64,000 bases of DNA from JAFGJQ01 sp964495075 (GCA_964495075.1 CAZBUJ010000016.1:1-64000), one strand, 5' to 3'. Shown: positions 40,269 through 51,292, numbered from the stretch's first letter. Numbers and translations: made by a program. Notes: generated by a model from the letters alone, not told the origin.

Positions 40269-41951
40269 TTACATCATACCGCCCATGCCTCCCATGCCGC
40301 CCATACCACCCATGCCGCCCATGCCGCCGGCGCCACCCGGCATCGGCTCTTTCTTTTCCTTGATCTCGCTGACGGCGGCCTCGGTGGTCAGGAGCAGCCC
40401 GGCCACCGACGCGGCGTTCTGCAGGGCGATCCGCTCGACCTTGGTCGGCACCAGGACGCCCATCTCGATCATGTCGCCGTACTCGTCAGTCAGGGCGTTG
40501 TAGCCGAAGTTCTGCTCCTTGGACTCCGACACCTTCTGCCAGACGATCGAGCCTTCGAGACCGGCGTTCTCGGCGATCTGCCGGATCGGCGCGGTGATCG
40601 CCCGGCGCACGATCTCGGCACCCGTCTTCTGGTCACCGCGGAGCTTCTTGATCACCGCGGCCAGGCACGCCGACGCACGGATTGGAGCCACCCCGCCGCC
40701 CGGCAGAATGCCCTCCTCCACCGCGGCACGGCAGGCGTGCAGCGCGTCCTCGACGCGGGCCTTCCGCTCCTTCATCTCGACCTCGGTGGCCGCCCCGACG
40801 TTGATCTGAGCCACCCCGCCGGACAGCTTGGCCAGGCGTTCTTCGAGCTTCTCGCGATCGTAGTCGCTCGTGGTCACTTCGATCTGATTCTTGATCTGGT
40901 CGATGCGGGCCTTAATGGCACTCGTCTCGCCGGCCCCCTCGATGACGGTGCAGCTGTCCTTGTCGATCTTGATCCGCTTGGCGCGGCCCAGGTCCGACAG
41001 CTGAACGTTCTCCAGCTTCTTGCCGATGTCTTCAAAAATGGCTTCCCCGCCGACGAGGATGGCCATGTCCTGCAGCATATCCTTGCGCCGGTCGCCGAAG
41101 CCCGGCGCCTTGACCGCACAGACGTTGAGCGTGCCCCGCAGCTTGTTGACCACCAGCGTCGCGAGGGCCTCGCCCTCCACGTCTTCCGCGATGATCAGCA
41201 TCGGCTTGCCCGATTGCGACACCTTCTCGAGGATCGGGACCAGGTCCTTGACCGACGAGATCTTCTTTTCGTGGATCAGCACGTACGGCTTGTCCAGCTC
41301 GCACGTCAGCTCTTCATAGTTGTTCATGAAGTGCGGCGAGATGAAGCCCTTATCGAACTGCATGCCTTCGACCAGCTCCACCTCGATATCGAGCGAACGG
41401 CCCTCCTCGACCGTGATCACGCCGTCCTTGCCCACCTTGCTCATGGCATGCGCGATCTGCTTGCCGATCTCCTCTTCCTGATTCGCGGCCGCCGTACCCA
41501 CCTGGGCGATCTGCTTGTCGCCCTTGGGCGGCGGCGGGATCGGGGTCGAGATCTTGGCCAACTCCTGGACGATGGCGTCCACCGCCACGTCGATGCCACG
41601 CTTCAGCTCCATGGCGTCGGCGCCGGCGGTCACGTTCTTGAGCCCCTCGGCGTAAATCGCTTCGGCGTAGACGGTGGCGGTGGTCGTGCCGTCACCGGCG
41701 ACGTTGCTCGTCTTGCTCGCCACCTCGCGGACCATCTGGGCGCCCATGTTCTCGTAGGCGTCTTCCAACTCGATTTCCTTGGCCACCGTGACGCCGTCCT
41801 TGGTCACGGTCGGGGCACCGAACGACTTCTCGAGCACCACGTTGCGGCCCTTGGGACCGAGCGTGACCTTGACCGCGCGGGCCAGTTTCTCGACACCGCG
41901 CCGAATGGCCTCGCGAGCTTCCGTATCGTAAGCAATCTTTTTTGCTGCCAT
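40269..41951 (-). CDS. groEL: Chaperonin GroEL
   Basis: 60-kDa chaperonin subunit, a tetradecameric folding machine. The 560 residues include VTLGPKGRNVVLEKSFGAP, DGVTVAKEIELED, the ATP-site motif AGDGTTTATV, VKAPGFGDRRKDMLQD and the AAVEEGILPGGGVA signature. The C-terminus is a GGM repeat tail (GGMGGMGGM...GGMM). IEKAH-like substrate residues were not examined. The gene is 104 bp downstream of groES on the minus strand, the usual groESL arrangement. Confidence 0.98.
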   Translation of the reverse strand: MAAKKIAYDTEAREAIRRGVEKLARAVKVTLGPKGRNVVLEKSFGAPTVTKDGVTVAKEIELEDAYENMGAQMVREVASKTSNVAGDGTTTATVYAEAIYAEGLKNVTAGADAMELKRGIDVAVDAIVQELAKISTPIPPPPKGDKQIAQVGTAAANQEEEIGKQIAHAMSKVGKDGVITVEEGRSLDIEVELVEGMQFDKGFISPHFMNNYEELTCELDKPYVLIHEKKISSVKDLVPILEKVSQSGKPMLIIAEDVEGEALATLVVNKLRGTLNVCAVKAPGFGDRRKDMLQDMAILVGGEAIFEDIGKKLENVQLSDLGRAKRIKIDKDSCTVIEGAGETSAIKARIDQIKNQIEVTTSDYDREKLEERLAKLSGGVAQINVGAATEVEMKERKARVEDALHACRAAVEEGILPGGGVAPIRASACLAAVIKKLRGDQKTGAEIVRRAITAPIRQIAENAGLEGSIVWQKVSESKEQNFGYNALTDEYGDMIEMGVLVPTKVERIALQNAASVAGLLLTTEAAVSEIKEKKEPMPGGAGGMGGMGGMGGMGGMGGMM

Positions 41952-42055
41952 GATTCGTTACGTCTCCGTCTGTCTGTGGGGTGCACGGCCGCACGGCCGC
42001 GTTCGGGATCGGCCCATCGGCCGTCGCCTCGTTGCTTGCTTGTTGTCGCCGCGGA

Positions 42056-42352
42056 CTAGCCGATGATCGCGAGGACGTCCGACTCGTCCATGATCAGGTA
42101 CTCTTCGCCACCGACCTTGATCTCCGTGCCGGCGTAGCTGGTGAACAGCACCTCGTCGTTCTTCTTGAGTTGCATCTGACTGCGCTCGCCGCTGTCGAGA
42201 AGACGCCCGCCACCCACGGACTGCACGATGCCCCGCTTGGGCTTCTCCTGCGCCGAGTCCGGCAGCACGATCCCGCCCGCGGTCGTCTCTTCCGCACTCA
42301 CCCGCTTGACGATGACCTTGTCACCAAGAGGCCTGAGGTTCGTTTTCGCCAT
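42056..42352 (-). CDS. groES: Co-chaperonin GroES
   Basis: 10-kDa heptameric lid of GroEL; 98 residues, normal length. It begins AKTNLRPLGDKVIVKRV and has the mobile loop ETTAGGIVLPDSAQEKP, the core GIVQSVGGG and KKNDEVLFTSYAGTEI, ending LIMDESDVLAIIG. ATG at 42352 follows AAAGGAGT. It is the first gene of the groESL operon; a symmetric element 144 bp upstream (42496-42514) is a possible operator. Confidence 0.97.
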   Translation of the reverse strand: MAKTNLRPLGDKVIVKRVSAEETTAGGIVLPDSAQEKPKRGIVQSVGGGRLLDSGERSQMQLKKNDEVLFTSYAGTEIKVGGEEYLIMDESDVLAIIG

Positions 42353-42495
42353 GGCCACCCGCACTCCTTTCTGAGCGGACGGCGGCACCCGCCGCCCCTG
42401 TCACCTGTCGCCACCGGGTCCGCGATGGCGCGCTGTCTCAATCCACGCCGGCCCCGCGATCGCCCGCGCTGACGCGTCTACCCGCGCGGATCGGC

Positions 42496-42514
42496 TTGCA
42501 ATGGAAGATTGCAA
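42496..42514. promoter_or_regulatory. Perfect inverted repeat upstream of groES
   Basis: TTGCAAT and ATTGCAA, 7-bp arms with a 5-bp spacer (GGAAG), form a perfect dyad 144 bp upstream of groES. It is not CIRCE (TTAGCACTC-N9-GAGTGCTAA). It could be an operator for a heat-shock regulator, but this is inference. Confidence 0.4.
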
Positions 42515-42646
42515 CTGGGGTGCCAAACCCGACGCGGCTCGCCGCCGGGCGGGGGCAAGGCGTAAGCCTATGATGAAAAAGAGTTTACAGAAGCGGTCCA
42601 ACGACGGGCCGGGCTGCATCCCGCCAACTCGGTCCGTCAGCTACTG

Positions 42647-42844
42647 TCAAATGCGGCATCGCCGCCCCCGGTGCCTGCCAGTTTGGCAGCGACCAAGTTC
42701 GCGATCCTCGAGCGTCGAAGGGGGCCGAGCAGAGGGCAGCTCGGCCCGCGGCACCGGCACCATTCCCGGGTGGTGCCAATCCTCATGGTGCTCGTGACCG
42801 ATCGCGCCGTCGTCATGGCCGTCATGGGCACAGTCGTTGGTCAT
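42647..42844 (-). CDS. Possible small histidine-rich protein
   Basis: A 65-codon frame whose ATG overlaps the stop of the LolA-like gene (ATGA at 42841-42844), an arrangement for coupled translation. The N-terminus is rich in His and Asp (CAHDGHDDGAIGHEHHEDWH), which suggests metal binding. The C-terminal half is Arg-rich and unremarkable. The upstream protein also ends in a His/Asp/Glu-rich stretch. It may be a real cotranslated peptide or a chance open frame. Confidence 0.35.
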   Translation of the reverse strand: MTNDCAHDGHDDGAIGHEHHEDWHHPGMVPVPRAELPSARPPSTLEDRELGRCQTGRHRGRRCRI

Positions 42845-43695
42845 GTCCCCCGCTCGTGGTCATCGCCCTTGCCATGCTCTCGCTCATCCTTGCCTTCCTT
42901 CTGCTGCTCAAGCTTTTTGCGGACCGCGGCGGGGGGGTCGAATCGATCCTTGGGCATCTCGACGTTGTACTTGATGTGGTTGATGGTAATCACCTGCTCG
43001 CCCATGGGCATCTTCTGGGTGATTTTGTGGGGCTGGAGGACCCCATCGACCTCCTTGTAGTCCTCGTAGAACGACGAGACCTGGACATCGCCCATCGGCG
43101 TCCCTCTGGTAAGGTCAACCTGAAGCAACAACCCGCTCTCCTTGTCGAAGAAGTAAGTCCCGGGGTTCCCCGTCGGCGGGGTCATGACCAGTTTGTAACA
43201 CGCCTTGTCTCCCACGGTCGCGGTGCCGACACATTCGATCTTCTTGTGCATCTTGTGCCAGTGCAGCTCCTGATTGAACGTGGCGTCACGAATCGCTTCG
43301 TCGCGGGCGTCGCCCTCGAGTATCATGGGTCCTTGCATATCCGTGCAGCTCCACGCGACCTTCCCATCCGTCCCTTGCTCGGACTTCCCCATGGGCCCTT
43401 CCATCAGCACGTACTGCTTGTTCGGCGCCGCCTCGTACAGTTTCATCTTCATCTTCAGGTTGGCCATCGGGACTTCGAGCGTCAGATCGGCCTCACTGTT
43501 GTGCCGCTTTTCGTAGGCCGCCCGGCCGCCGGTCGCCTTGATGTACTTCTCGATGAGCGTCTCGGCCTTGGGCAGCTTCTCCTCCGCCCACGCGGTGGAC
43601 GCCCCCACCGCCACCGAGGCGACAGCCAGGACCATCGCGAGTCGCACGAGCTGGGAAACGCCGCCCGTTGCACCATTCGATCGTGTAATCACCAT
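42841..43695 (-). CDS. LolA-like exported protein
   Basis: A 284-residue secreted protein of the LolA/LolB-like outer-membrane carrier fold, function unknown. The signal peptide is VSQLVRLAMVLAVASVAVGA...AWA. The mature protein starts EEKLPKAETLIEKYIKATGG, a typical opening for this family, followed by beta strands (ADLTLEVPMANLKMKMKLYE, then WSCTDMQGPMILEG, TYFFDKESGLLLQVDLTRG and DYKEVDGVLQPHKI). The C-terminus is charged (KEGKDEREHGKGDDHERGT). ATG at 43695 follows AAGGAGACA and is preferred over 43740. It lies 63 bp after the S41 protease gene on the same strand. Confidence 0.75.
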   Translation of the reverse strand: MVITRSNGATGGVSQLVRLAMVLAVASVAVGASTAWAEEKLPKAETLIEKYIKATGGRAAYEKRHNSEADLTLEVPMANLKMKMKLYEAAPNKQYVLMEGPMGKSEQGTDGKVAWSCTDMQGPMILEGDARDEAIRDATFNQELHWHKMHKKIECVGTATVGDKACYKLVMTPPTGNPGTYFFDKESGLLLQVDLTRGTPMGDVQVSSFYEDYKEVDGVLQPHKITQKMPMGEQVITINHIKYNVEMPKDRFDPPAAVRKKLEQQKEGKDEREHGKGDDHERGT

Positions 43696-43758
43696 TGTCT
43701 CCTTCACAGTTTCGTCGCCGTTCGAGCGACTCGATTTCACCGCCGCGCGACGCGTCCG

Positions 43759-45168
43759 TCAGGGCCCGCGGCGTTCCTCGTCAATCCAGGCGACGGCCGC
43801 CTCGACGACCGGATCGCGCCCGGCCAGCAGGTCGCCTCGCGTTGTCCGAATCTCCACGTCAGGCTGGACGCCGTTGCCCTCCAGCGTCACACCTGATGCC
43901 GATACATAGTTGGCGTGAACGTATTGCAGCCCGTCCCCATTGGGAAGCCGCACGATCATCGAGGGGAGCGCCGCGGCAGCGGTGGGCGTACCGAACAGCC
44001 GGGCCCGCCCCACATCCCGCATACCGCCGGCGAGGATCTCCGCGGTCGACACGGAGAGGCCGTCGACGAGAATCGCCACCGGCCCGTCGAAGGTCTGCCA
44101 TCGGGCGCCCACCACAAACTTCAACTCGGCATCGCGCATGTACATCGTGCCCAGGTAGACATCGCTTCGGTCGATGAACCATCCGGCCATGCCCATCACC
44201 ATCGCGCCCAGCCCGCCGTGATTCCCCCGCAGGTCGATGATCACCCCGCGGGCGTCCATGAATGCCTCGACCGCCTCGCCGAAAGCGGGCATGACCTTCG
44301 CCGGGTCGAGAAAATAGTTGAACGCGATGTAGCCGATATCGCCGCGGAGCCGACGCCACTCGATCCAGACGTAGTGCGGCGGCAGGTTCATCGCCTCGAA
44401 GCGGTTGCCACGTCGCTTCACGAGCGGGACGTCAAGTGTCACCCGCTGTCCCTGCCCGTCATCGAACGAAACCGGCACCCGGTCCCCCGGCTTGCCCGCC
44501 AGGTGCGACATCACGGCCCGGGCCAGCATGAACCGGCCGCTCGGCTTGTCCAGGTACCCGGACGCGACCGTCCCGAGGATCGAGGCGACCGGCTCGTCGC
44601 CGATGCGGTCGAGCCGCCACCCGGGTCGGACGCCCAGTTCCGCCGCCGGGCTGTCCGCCCGAACCGCGGTCACCAGTGCCTCCCCGTCGATGACCCGCAC
44701 GTCGATGCCGGCCTCGCCGTCCTGGCGCGACCGGGTGTCTGACGGGTGAACGGCTTCGTGCACCACCTTCGGGATGACCGCGAAGTGCGACTGGTCGAGC
44801 CGTTCGATCATCTCGCCCATCACCGCCCGCGCCTCCGCCATCGAGTCGGCCTGCGCCACCCGCGGGCGCAATTCGTCCCGGACGGCCGGCCAATCCAGCC
44901 CGCCCAGCTCGGGGTCCCAATGGCGATCGCGAATCGTCTCCCACGCCACGTCGAAGGACTCGACGTTCAACGCCCGCTGCGCCTCCGTGAGGCCGGGTTC
45001 CGACAACGCCGACGCCGCGATCGGCCCCGTCGGCGCGATGACCGGCCTGGACCGAGAGCAGGCGACATCGCCCGCGGCGGCGAGACCGATGTACAACCCG
45101 GCCAGCACCGCCCGGCGAATCCGCGCCGACCGCCGACGGAAGTCCGCCATGTACCCGCGTCCAATCAT
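43759..45168 (-). CDS. S41-family C-terminal processing peptidase-like protein
   Basis: Exported serine protease of the tail-specific (CtpA/S41) family; 469 residues. The N-terminus has a hydrophobic segment (AVLAGLYIGLAAAGDVAC) that could be a lipoprotein signal ending at Cys. A tricorn/S41 helical region (FDVAWETIRDRHWDPELGGL) is followed by a PDZ domain (VTAVRADSPAAELGVRPGWR) and the protease core (RGVIIDLRGNHGGLG, then GPVAILVDGLSVSTAEILAG, with the candidate nucleophile Ser in SVSTAE). Possible starts are 45204, 45168 and 45150; 45168 is best placed after GGGAAAGG. It follows the PPIase fusion gene after a strong hairpin. Confidence 0.85.
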   Translation of the reverse strand: MIGRGYMADFRRRSARIRRAVLAGLYIGLAAAGDVACSRSRPVIAPTGPIAASALSEPGLTEAQRALNVESFDVAWETIRDRHWDPELGGLDWPAVRDELRPRVAQADSMAEARAVMGEMIERLDQSHFAVIPKVVHEAVHPSDTRSRQDGEAGIDVRVIDGEALVTAVRADSPAAELGVRPGWRLDRIGDEPVASILGTVASGYLDKPSGRFMLARAVMSHLAGKPGDRVPVSFDDGQGQRVTLDVPLVKRRGNRFEAMNLPPHYVWIEWRRLRGDIGYIAFNYFLDPAKVMPAFGEAVEAFMDARGVIIDLRGNHGGLGAMVMGMAGWFIDRSDVYLGTMYMRDAELKFVVGARWQTFDGPVAILVDGLSVSTAEILAGGMRDVGRARLFGTPTAAAALPSMIVRLPNGDGLQYVHANYVSASGVTLEGNGVQPDVEIRTTRGDLLAGRDPVVEAAVAWIDEERRGP

Positions 45169-45241
45169 CGAACGCACCTTTCCCGCATGACCGGGGCCGT
45201 TCATGCGACCTGATCGTGGAACGACGCCTCAACTGTAGCAA

Positions 45242-45273
45242 ACCGGCCGATCGCTACCAATCGATCGGCCGGT
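45242..45273 (-). terminator. Hairpin after the PPIase fusion gene
   Basis: A perfect 12-bp inverted repeat, ACCGGCCGATCG (45242-45253) and CGATCGGCCGGT (45262-45273), with an 8-base loop lies 78 bp after the PPIase stop, with a short TTT downstream on the minus strand. Confidence 0.65.
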
Positions 45274-45350
45274 CGCCGGTTGTCTGAACTCGTCGGTCGG
45301 TGTCGCCCCGCCGGGGATGAGGCGGCGACGGCGCGATCGAATCCGTCCCT

Positions 45351-46412
<1,062 letters not shown>

Positions 46413-46546
46413 GAGTGCTCCCTTCATAGTCATCCGTCGATTGTCGTCAAACCTGGAACCCGGCCAGCCGGACACGGAATCGGGTAGGGTACGGGCGTGG
46501 GTTGTGATTTGCAAGGTGCCTCCCTGCCGATCCGAGCCGCCGCCCG

Positions 46547-48400
46547 TCACGCGCTCCGGCTGACCCGGTGCAGCGTGCGGAGCAGGTCCCGCTGCTCGAC
46601 AATCCCCACCGCGCGGCGGGAACCGGACTTCTCGATTACCGGCAGCGAGCCCAGGTTCGCCTCCGTGAAAACCTTCAGTACCTCGGTCAGCGGCATGTCC
46701 GTCGGGACGGCCGGCGTGCTCGCGTCCGCCAGGTCGACCGCCGTGACCAGGTCCCGCATCACCGGGTCGTAGATCATGTCGCGGATGTCGGAGAAGTGGA
46801 TCACGCCCAGCAACTCGTCGTCGTCGTCGACCACGGAGAAGTGGTTGTAGCGCGACTGCTCCACGAAGTGCAACACCTCGTCCAGCCGCGCCCCCGCCCG
46901 GATAAACTTGACGTTGGTCCGCATGATGTGCTTGACCTGCAGCGTCTCCGGCGTCCGCGTGGTCGGGTCACGGCCGAACCCGATCGTCCGCAACAACGCG
47001 CTGAAGGTCAACCGGACCATCGACTCGCCCTCCACCGCCGACGCCTTCGGACGCCGCAACAGTGTCACCGCCTTGACCTCGCCCGACCGGCGGACCGTCC
47101 ATTTCACGAGCAACGGGCCCATCAACTCGAACAGCACGACCGACCCGAGCACGACGACCTGGAACTTGGTGGCCAACGGGTGCGTCATCGCCGTCCCCGT
47201 CGCCGCGTCCACCGTCGAACCATCCACCCAGTGCGAGTCCACGAAATCGGCCAGGCCGATGACGACCGCCGCCTGGCACAGCAGGGCGAAGCCGAGATGC
47301 GGCTTGAGATTCACCACGTCACCCGCCCACCGCCGGCCGATCCAGACCCCCGCGGCCTTCCCCACCGTCCGGCACACGACGTACACCACGCCCACCAGCC
47401 CGAGCTGCGGCAGGTCCTCCAGGTGCATCTTGTAACCGGCCAGGGCGAAGAACCCCACGAAAATCGGCATGCCCATCGTCTCGATCGCGGAATAGAGCTT
47501 CTGTGAATCAATGCCGACGTTGCCGAACACCGCCCCCAGACACAGCGCCGTGAGCAGGAAGTTATACGAAAAGCCGTACCGCTCCAGCAGCCACTGTTCG
47601 CCCGCCCCCAGGAGGATGAACGTGGCGATGAAGATCAGGAGCGTCTCCGGCAACGGCAGCTTCGCGTGCAGGACGCTGATCACGAAACCGATGCAGCCGC
47701 CGAGGCACACGCTGCCTCCCGTGGTCAACAGCAATCCCAGCCAGATGTGCTCGTTCACCGTGTGGCGCAGGTCAATCATCCCGAGCGAGACGAGAACCTG
47801 GAACGCTACGTGGAACAGTACGATGCAGACGATGTTGTTCAGCGCGGTGAGGCTCAGAATGGTGTCGGTCATCGGCCCTTTGGCGTCGAATTCCCGCAGC
47901 ACGAACAGCGTCGCCGCCGGGGCGGTGGCGATGGCCGCGAAGCCGAGCAGCAGGGCGAAACAGAACGCCGGTGCGAAACCCCACCTTGATCCGGTGCCGA
48001 GGCCGACGGCCAGCACCCCCGCCAGCACCAGGGCGAACACCAACCCGCACTCGCTCACGCAGATGCGCAGCACCCGCCGCCCCACCGCCCGCAAGTGCGA
48101 CGTCTCGAACACCGACCCGATCGAGAACAGGATCAGCCCCAGCGCGAGGTCCTTGACCGCCTTCAACGGGCGGGCGGCCTGCTCCATCGCGCCGTAGCCC
48201 TGGCTGTCCGGCTGGGCGTCCAGTGCGTAGTGCAGCACGTAGTTCAGCGAGACGCCGGCCAGCAGATACCCCACCACCCGAGGCACGCGGATCATCCGGG
48301 CCAGATAGCCCGCCACGATCGCTAGGCCGAGCAGCAGCCCGAACACGAGCCCCGGCCCCGGAACGAACGATACCGCTGAAACGAGGGTCGCATGAGACAT
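46547..48400 (-). CDS. CPA2-type cation/proton antiporter with C-terminal CBS pair
   Basis: Integral membrane antiporter of 617 residues. The N-terminal part (to about residue 395) has ten or more transmembrane helices of the Na+/H+ exchanger fold (FGLLLGLAIVAGYLARMIRV, VVGYLLAGVSLNYVLHY, LALGLILFSIGSVFE, LTALNNIVCIVLFHVAFQVL, LLIFIATFILLGAG). A hydrophilic linker follows. Residues about 480-610 are a CBS pair (KHIMRTNVKFIRAGARLDEV, YNHFSVVDDDDELLGVIHFS, PLTEVLKVFTEANLGSLPVI), which often senses adenine nucleotides. ATG at 48400 has no strong ribosome site. The ion transported is not clear. The upstream DNA holds a dead kbl copy on the same strand. Confidence 0.88.
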   Translation of the reverse strand: MSHATLVSAVSFVPGPGLVFGLLLGLAIVAGYLARMIRVPRVVGYLLAGVSLNYVLHYALDAQPDSQGYGAMEQAARPLKAVKDLALGLILFSIGSVFETSHLRAVGRRVLRICVSECGLVFALVLAGVLAVGLGTGSRWGFAPAFCFALLLGFAAIATAPAATLFVLREFDAKGPMTDTILSLTALNNIVCIVLFHVAFQVLVSLGMIDLRHTVNEHIWLGLLLTTGGSVCLGGCIGFVISVLHAKLPLPETLLIFIATFILLGAGEQWLLERYGFSYNFLLTALCLGAVFGNVGIDSQKLYSAIETMGMPIFVGFFALAGYKMHLEDLPQLGLVGVVYVVCRTVGKAAGVWIGRRWAGDVVNLKPHLGFALLCQAAVVIGLADFVDSHWVDGSTVDAATGTAMTHPLATKFQVVVLGSVVLFELMGPLLVKWTVRRSGEVKAVTLLRRPKASAVEGESMVRLTFSALLRTIGFGRDPTTRTPETLQVKHIMRTNVKFIRAGARLDEVLHFVEQSRYNHFSVVDDDDELLGVIHFSDIRDMIYDPVMRDLVTAVDLADASTPAVPTDMPLTEVLKVFTEANLGSLPVIEKSGSRRAVGIVEQRDLLRTLHRVSRSA

Positions 48401-48479
48401 CGTTGTGCCCGGTCCAATCCACCGTGCCCCCCTTGGGGGTCGCGCAGAATTGACAGGCAACGGAGGAAAAAGTCAATCC

Positions 48480-48890
<411 letters not shown>

Positions 48891-49150
48891 TGGCAGCGGC
48901 CGCCCCGAGGGACCGGCGTCGAGCACCCTCCGCGCGAGGGCACGCGGCAGGCGGCGCCACGCGACTTCGCATTTCCGTCCGGGTGGTGTTGCGAAGTGCC
49001 CACCATTTGTGCGAAACTGCCCACTTCGATTTTCGGATTGGCGGTGTGACCGCGCCCGGTCACGCCCGATTGCGGCGGCCGAAACGTGATCTGTTCACCG
49101 GTGCCGCCATTTGGAAGGGAAGCACACCATTGACGCAGCGGAGCGAATAC

Positions 49151-50866
49151 ATGCCAGATGAACGCACGCCGAACATCGGCTCGTACGAAGAGCAGGTCAA
49201 GAACTTCGACTGGTCGCAAGCCGCGACGGATCTGGGCTACAACGGGCGCGGCCCGATCAACATCGGCGCCATCTGCACCGACCGCAATTGCGAGCGCGGG
49301 CTGGCCGGGAAAGTCGCCCTCTACTGGGAGAACTCCGCCGGCGCCGAGAAGACCTACACCTTCGATCAACTCCGCGTCGCCACCAACACCTACGCCAAGA
49401 TGTTGCAGGACCTCGGTATCAAGCCCGGCGACCGGGTTTGCCTGTTCCTCGATCGGCTGCCCGATCTCTACATCGCGTTCCTCGGCGTGCTGAAGCTGGG
49501 GGCGATCGTGCAACCGCTGTTCAGCGCGTTCGGCGAGGAGTCGCTGGAGACCCGGCTGGCCGACGCCACCACCACGGCCGCGATCACGCAGATGAAACAC
49601 GTCCGCAAGCTGCGGCGACTGCGCGAGGCCCTGCCCGCGCTGAAGCACGTGGTCGTCGTCGACGCCACGCCGGACAAGATCAAGGAAGGCGAGACCACCT
49701 TCAACCTGGACGCGGCCACGCCGGTCGAGCACTTCACCATCTACGCCAGCGGGCCCGAGACGCCGTCCGTCCTGCACTATACGTCGGGCACGACCGGCAA
49801 GCCCAAGGGCGCGCTGCACGTGCACGGCTCGGTCGTCGCCCAGCACATCACCGCCAAGTGGGTGCTCGACCTGCACGACGACGACATCTACTGGTGCACG
49901 GCCGACCCGGGCTGGGTGACGGGAACCAGTTACGGCATCATCGGGGCGTGGTCGAACGGTGTCACGCAGTTCGTGTACGACGGCGGCTACGGCACCGAGA
50001 AGTGGTACCAGCTCATCGAGAAGCACAAGGTGACGGTCTGGTACTCCGCCCCGACCGCCATCCGCCTGCTCATGCGGGACGGCGAGGAACCGGTCAAGAA
50101 GCACAACCTCTCCTCGCTGCGGCACCTCGTCAGCGTGGGCGAGCCGCTGGCCGCCGAGGCCGTCATCTGGGCGGAGAAGGTCTTCGGCAAGGCGTTCCAC
50201 GATTCCTACTGGCAGACCGAAACCGGCGCCATCATGATCTCGAACTATCCGGGCCTGAAGATCAAGCCCGGCTCGATGGGAAAACCGTTCCCCGGGATCA
50301 CCGCCACCGTGCTCGACCTGAAGAGCCATCAGCCGGTTACCGAGACGGGCCGGGTCGGCCTGATCGCCCTCAAGCCCGGCTGGCCGTCGATGATGCGCAC
50401 CTACTGGAACAACACCGCCACCTACTACGGCAAATTCGTCAACGGATGGTACGTGTGCGGCGACCGGGCGACCATCGACAGGGACGGGTACTTCTGGTTT
50501 GTGGGCCGCGACGACGACGTGATCAACACGGGCGGCCACCTGGTCGGCCCGTTCGAGATCGAGGCGGCCCTGCTCGAACACGAGGCGGTCGCCGAATCGG
50601 CGGCCGTCGGCAAGCCCGACCCGGTGAACATGGAGGTGGTCAAAGCCTTCATCACCCTCAAGCCCGGACACGAGCCCAGCGGCGACCTGGAACTGAACAT
50701 CATGAACTTCATCCGGAAGAAGCTGTCGCCGCTGGCCATGCCCCAGCAGATCGAGTTCGTCGACTCCCTGCCCAAGACCCGCAGCGGCAAGATCCTGCGC
50801 CGCGTGTTGCGGGCCCAGGAATGGGGCGAACCGGTCGGCGACCTGTCGACGTTGGAGGACGATTGA
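49151..50866 (+). CDS. acsA: Acetyl-CoA synthetase (AMP-forming)
   Basis: Activates acetate (or another small acid) to the acyl-adenylate and on to acyl-CoA. The 571 residues match the short AcsA type (572 in Bacillus subtilis). Motifs: YTSGTTGKPKGALHVHG (P-loop), WCTADPGWVTGTSYG, DSYWQTETGAIMISN, GWYVCGDRATIDRDGYFWFV and the C-terminal catalytic Lys in PKTRSGKILRRV. ATG at 49151 follows GGAG; a TTG at 49131 with AAGGGAAG upstream is possible. It is directly followed by an acyl carrier protein (87 bp) and kbl (82 bp) on the same strand. This context suggests that it may load acetyl onto the carrier protein instead of, or as well as, CoA. Confidence 0.93.
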   Translation: MPDERTPNIGSYEEQVKNFDWSQAATDLGYNGRGPINIGAICTDRNCERGLAGKVALYWENSAGAEKTYTFDQLRVATNTYAKMLQDLGIKPGDRVCLFLDRLPDLYIAFLGVLKLGAIVQPLFSAFGEESLETRLADATTTAAITQMKHVRKLRRLREALPALKHVVVVDATPDKIKEGETTFNLDAATPVEHFTIYASGPETPSVLHYTSGTTGKPKGALHVHGSVVAQHITAKWVLDLHDDDIYWCTADPGWVTGTSYGIIGAWSNGVTQFVYDGGYGTEKWYQLIEKHKVTVWYSAPTAIRLLMRDGEEPVKKHNLSSLRHLVSVGEPLAAEAVIWAEKVFGKAFHDSYWQTETGAIMISNYPGLKIKPGSMGKPFPGITATVLDLKSHQPVTETGRVGLIALKPGWPSMMRTYWNNTATYYGKFVNGWYVCGDRATIDRDGYFWFVGRDDDVINTGGHLVGPFEIEAALLEHEAVAESAAVGKPDPVNMEVVKAFITLKPGHEPSGDLELNIMNFIRKKLSPLAMPQQIEFVDSLPKTRSGKILRRVLRAQEWGEPVGDLSTLEDD

Positions 50867-50953
50867 TCGGATGCCCGAACCCCCGCTCGCGTCGTCCGGC
50901 GTGTTCGCGACGCGATTCACTCAGGCCTGGCATAGAACGGAAAGGAACTACTC

Positions 50954-51211
50954 ATGGCCGACGACATGAAGGACACCATTCTCCAGTACGTCAAGGACGA
51001 GTACGTCGAGGAAGACGACGACGACACGGAAGTCGATTACGACACCCCGCTCATCAGCGGCGGAATCGTGGATTCGTTCTCCATGGTCTCGCTCAAGGTG
51101 TTCCTGGAGAAGAAGTACAACATCCAGATACCCGACGCGCAGGCCACGCCCGAGGCGTTCGACTCGGTCAACAAGATCGTCGGCCTGGTCGAATCGTTCC
51201 TGAACAAGTAG
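50954..51211 (+). CDS. Acyl carrier protein
   Basis: An 85-residue four-helix carrier protein. The phosphopantetheine attachment Ser41 lies in SGGIVDSFSMVSL, corresponding to the usual DSL motif but with DSF. The remainder (KVFLEKKYNIQIPDAQATPE) is the normal helix III region, and the N-terminus is very acidic (EEDDDDTEVDYD). It is not the fatty-acid ACP context; instead it sits between acetyl-CoA synthetase and kbl, so it probably carries the small acyl unit used by the PLP enzyme. GGAAAGG lies shortly before the ATG. Confidence 0.92.
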   Translation: MADDMKDTILQYVKDEYVEEDDDDTEVDYDTPLISGGIVDSFSMVSLKVFLEKKYNIQIPDAQATPEAFDSVNKIVGLVESFLNK

Positions 51212-51292
51212 GCTCATCGCACGGCCATCAGCGCGGGCGGCGCCCGACGCGCCGCGGCCGGCCGTCGCATGGATTGGAGGAGGTACCATTCA

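Noticed and set aside
40272..40340. Tandem CCCATGCCGCC repeat considered as a separate minisatellite
   Set aside because: It is the normal GGM-repeat tail of GroEL read on the other strand.
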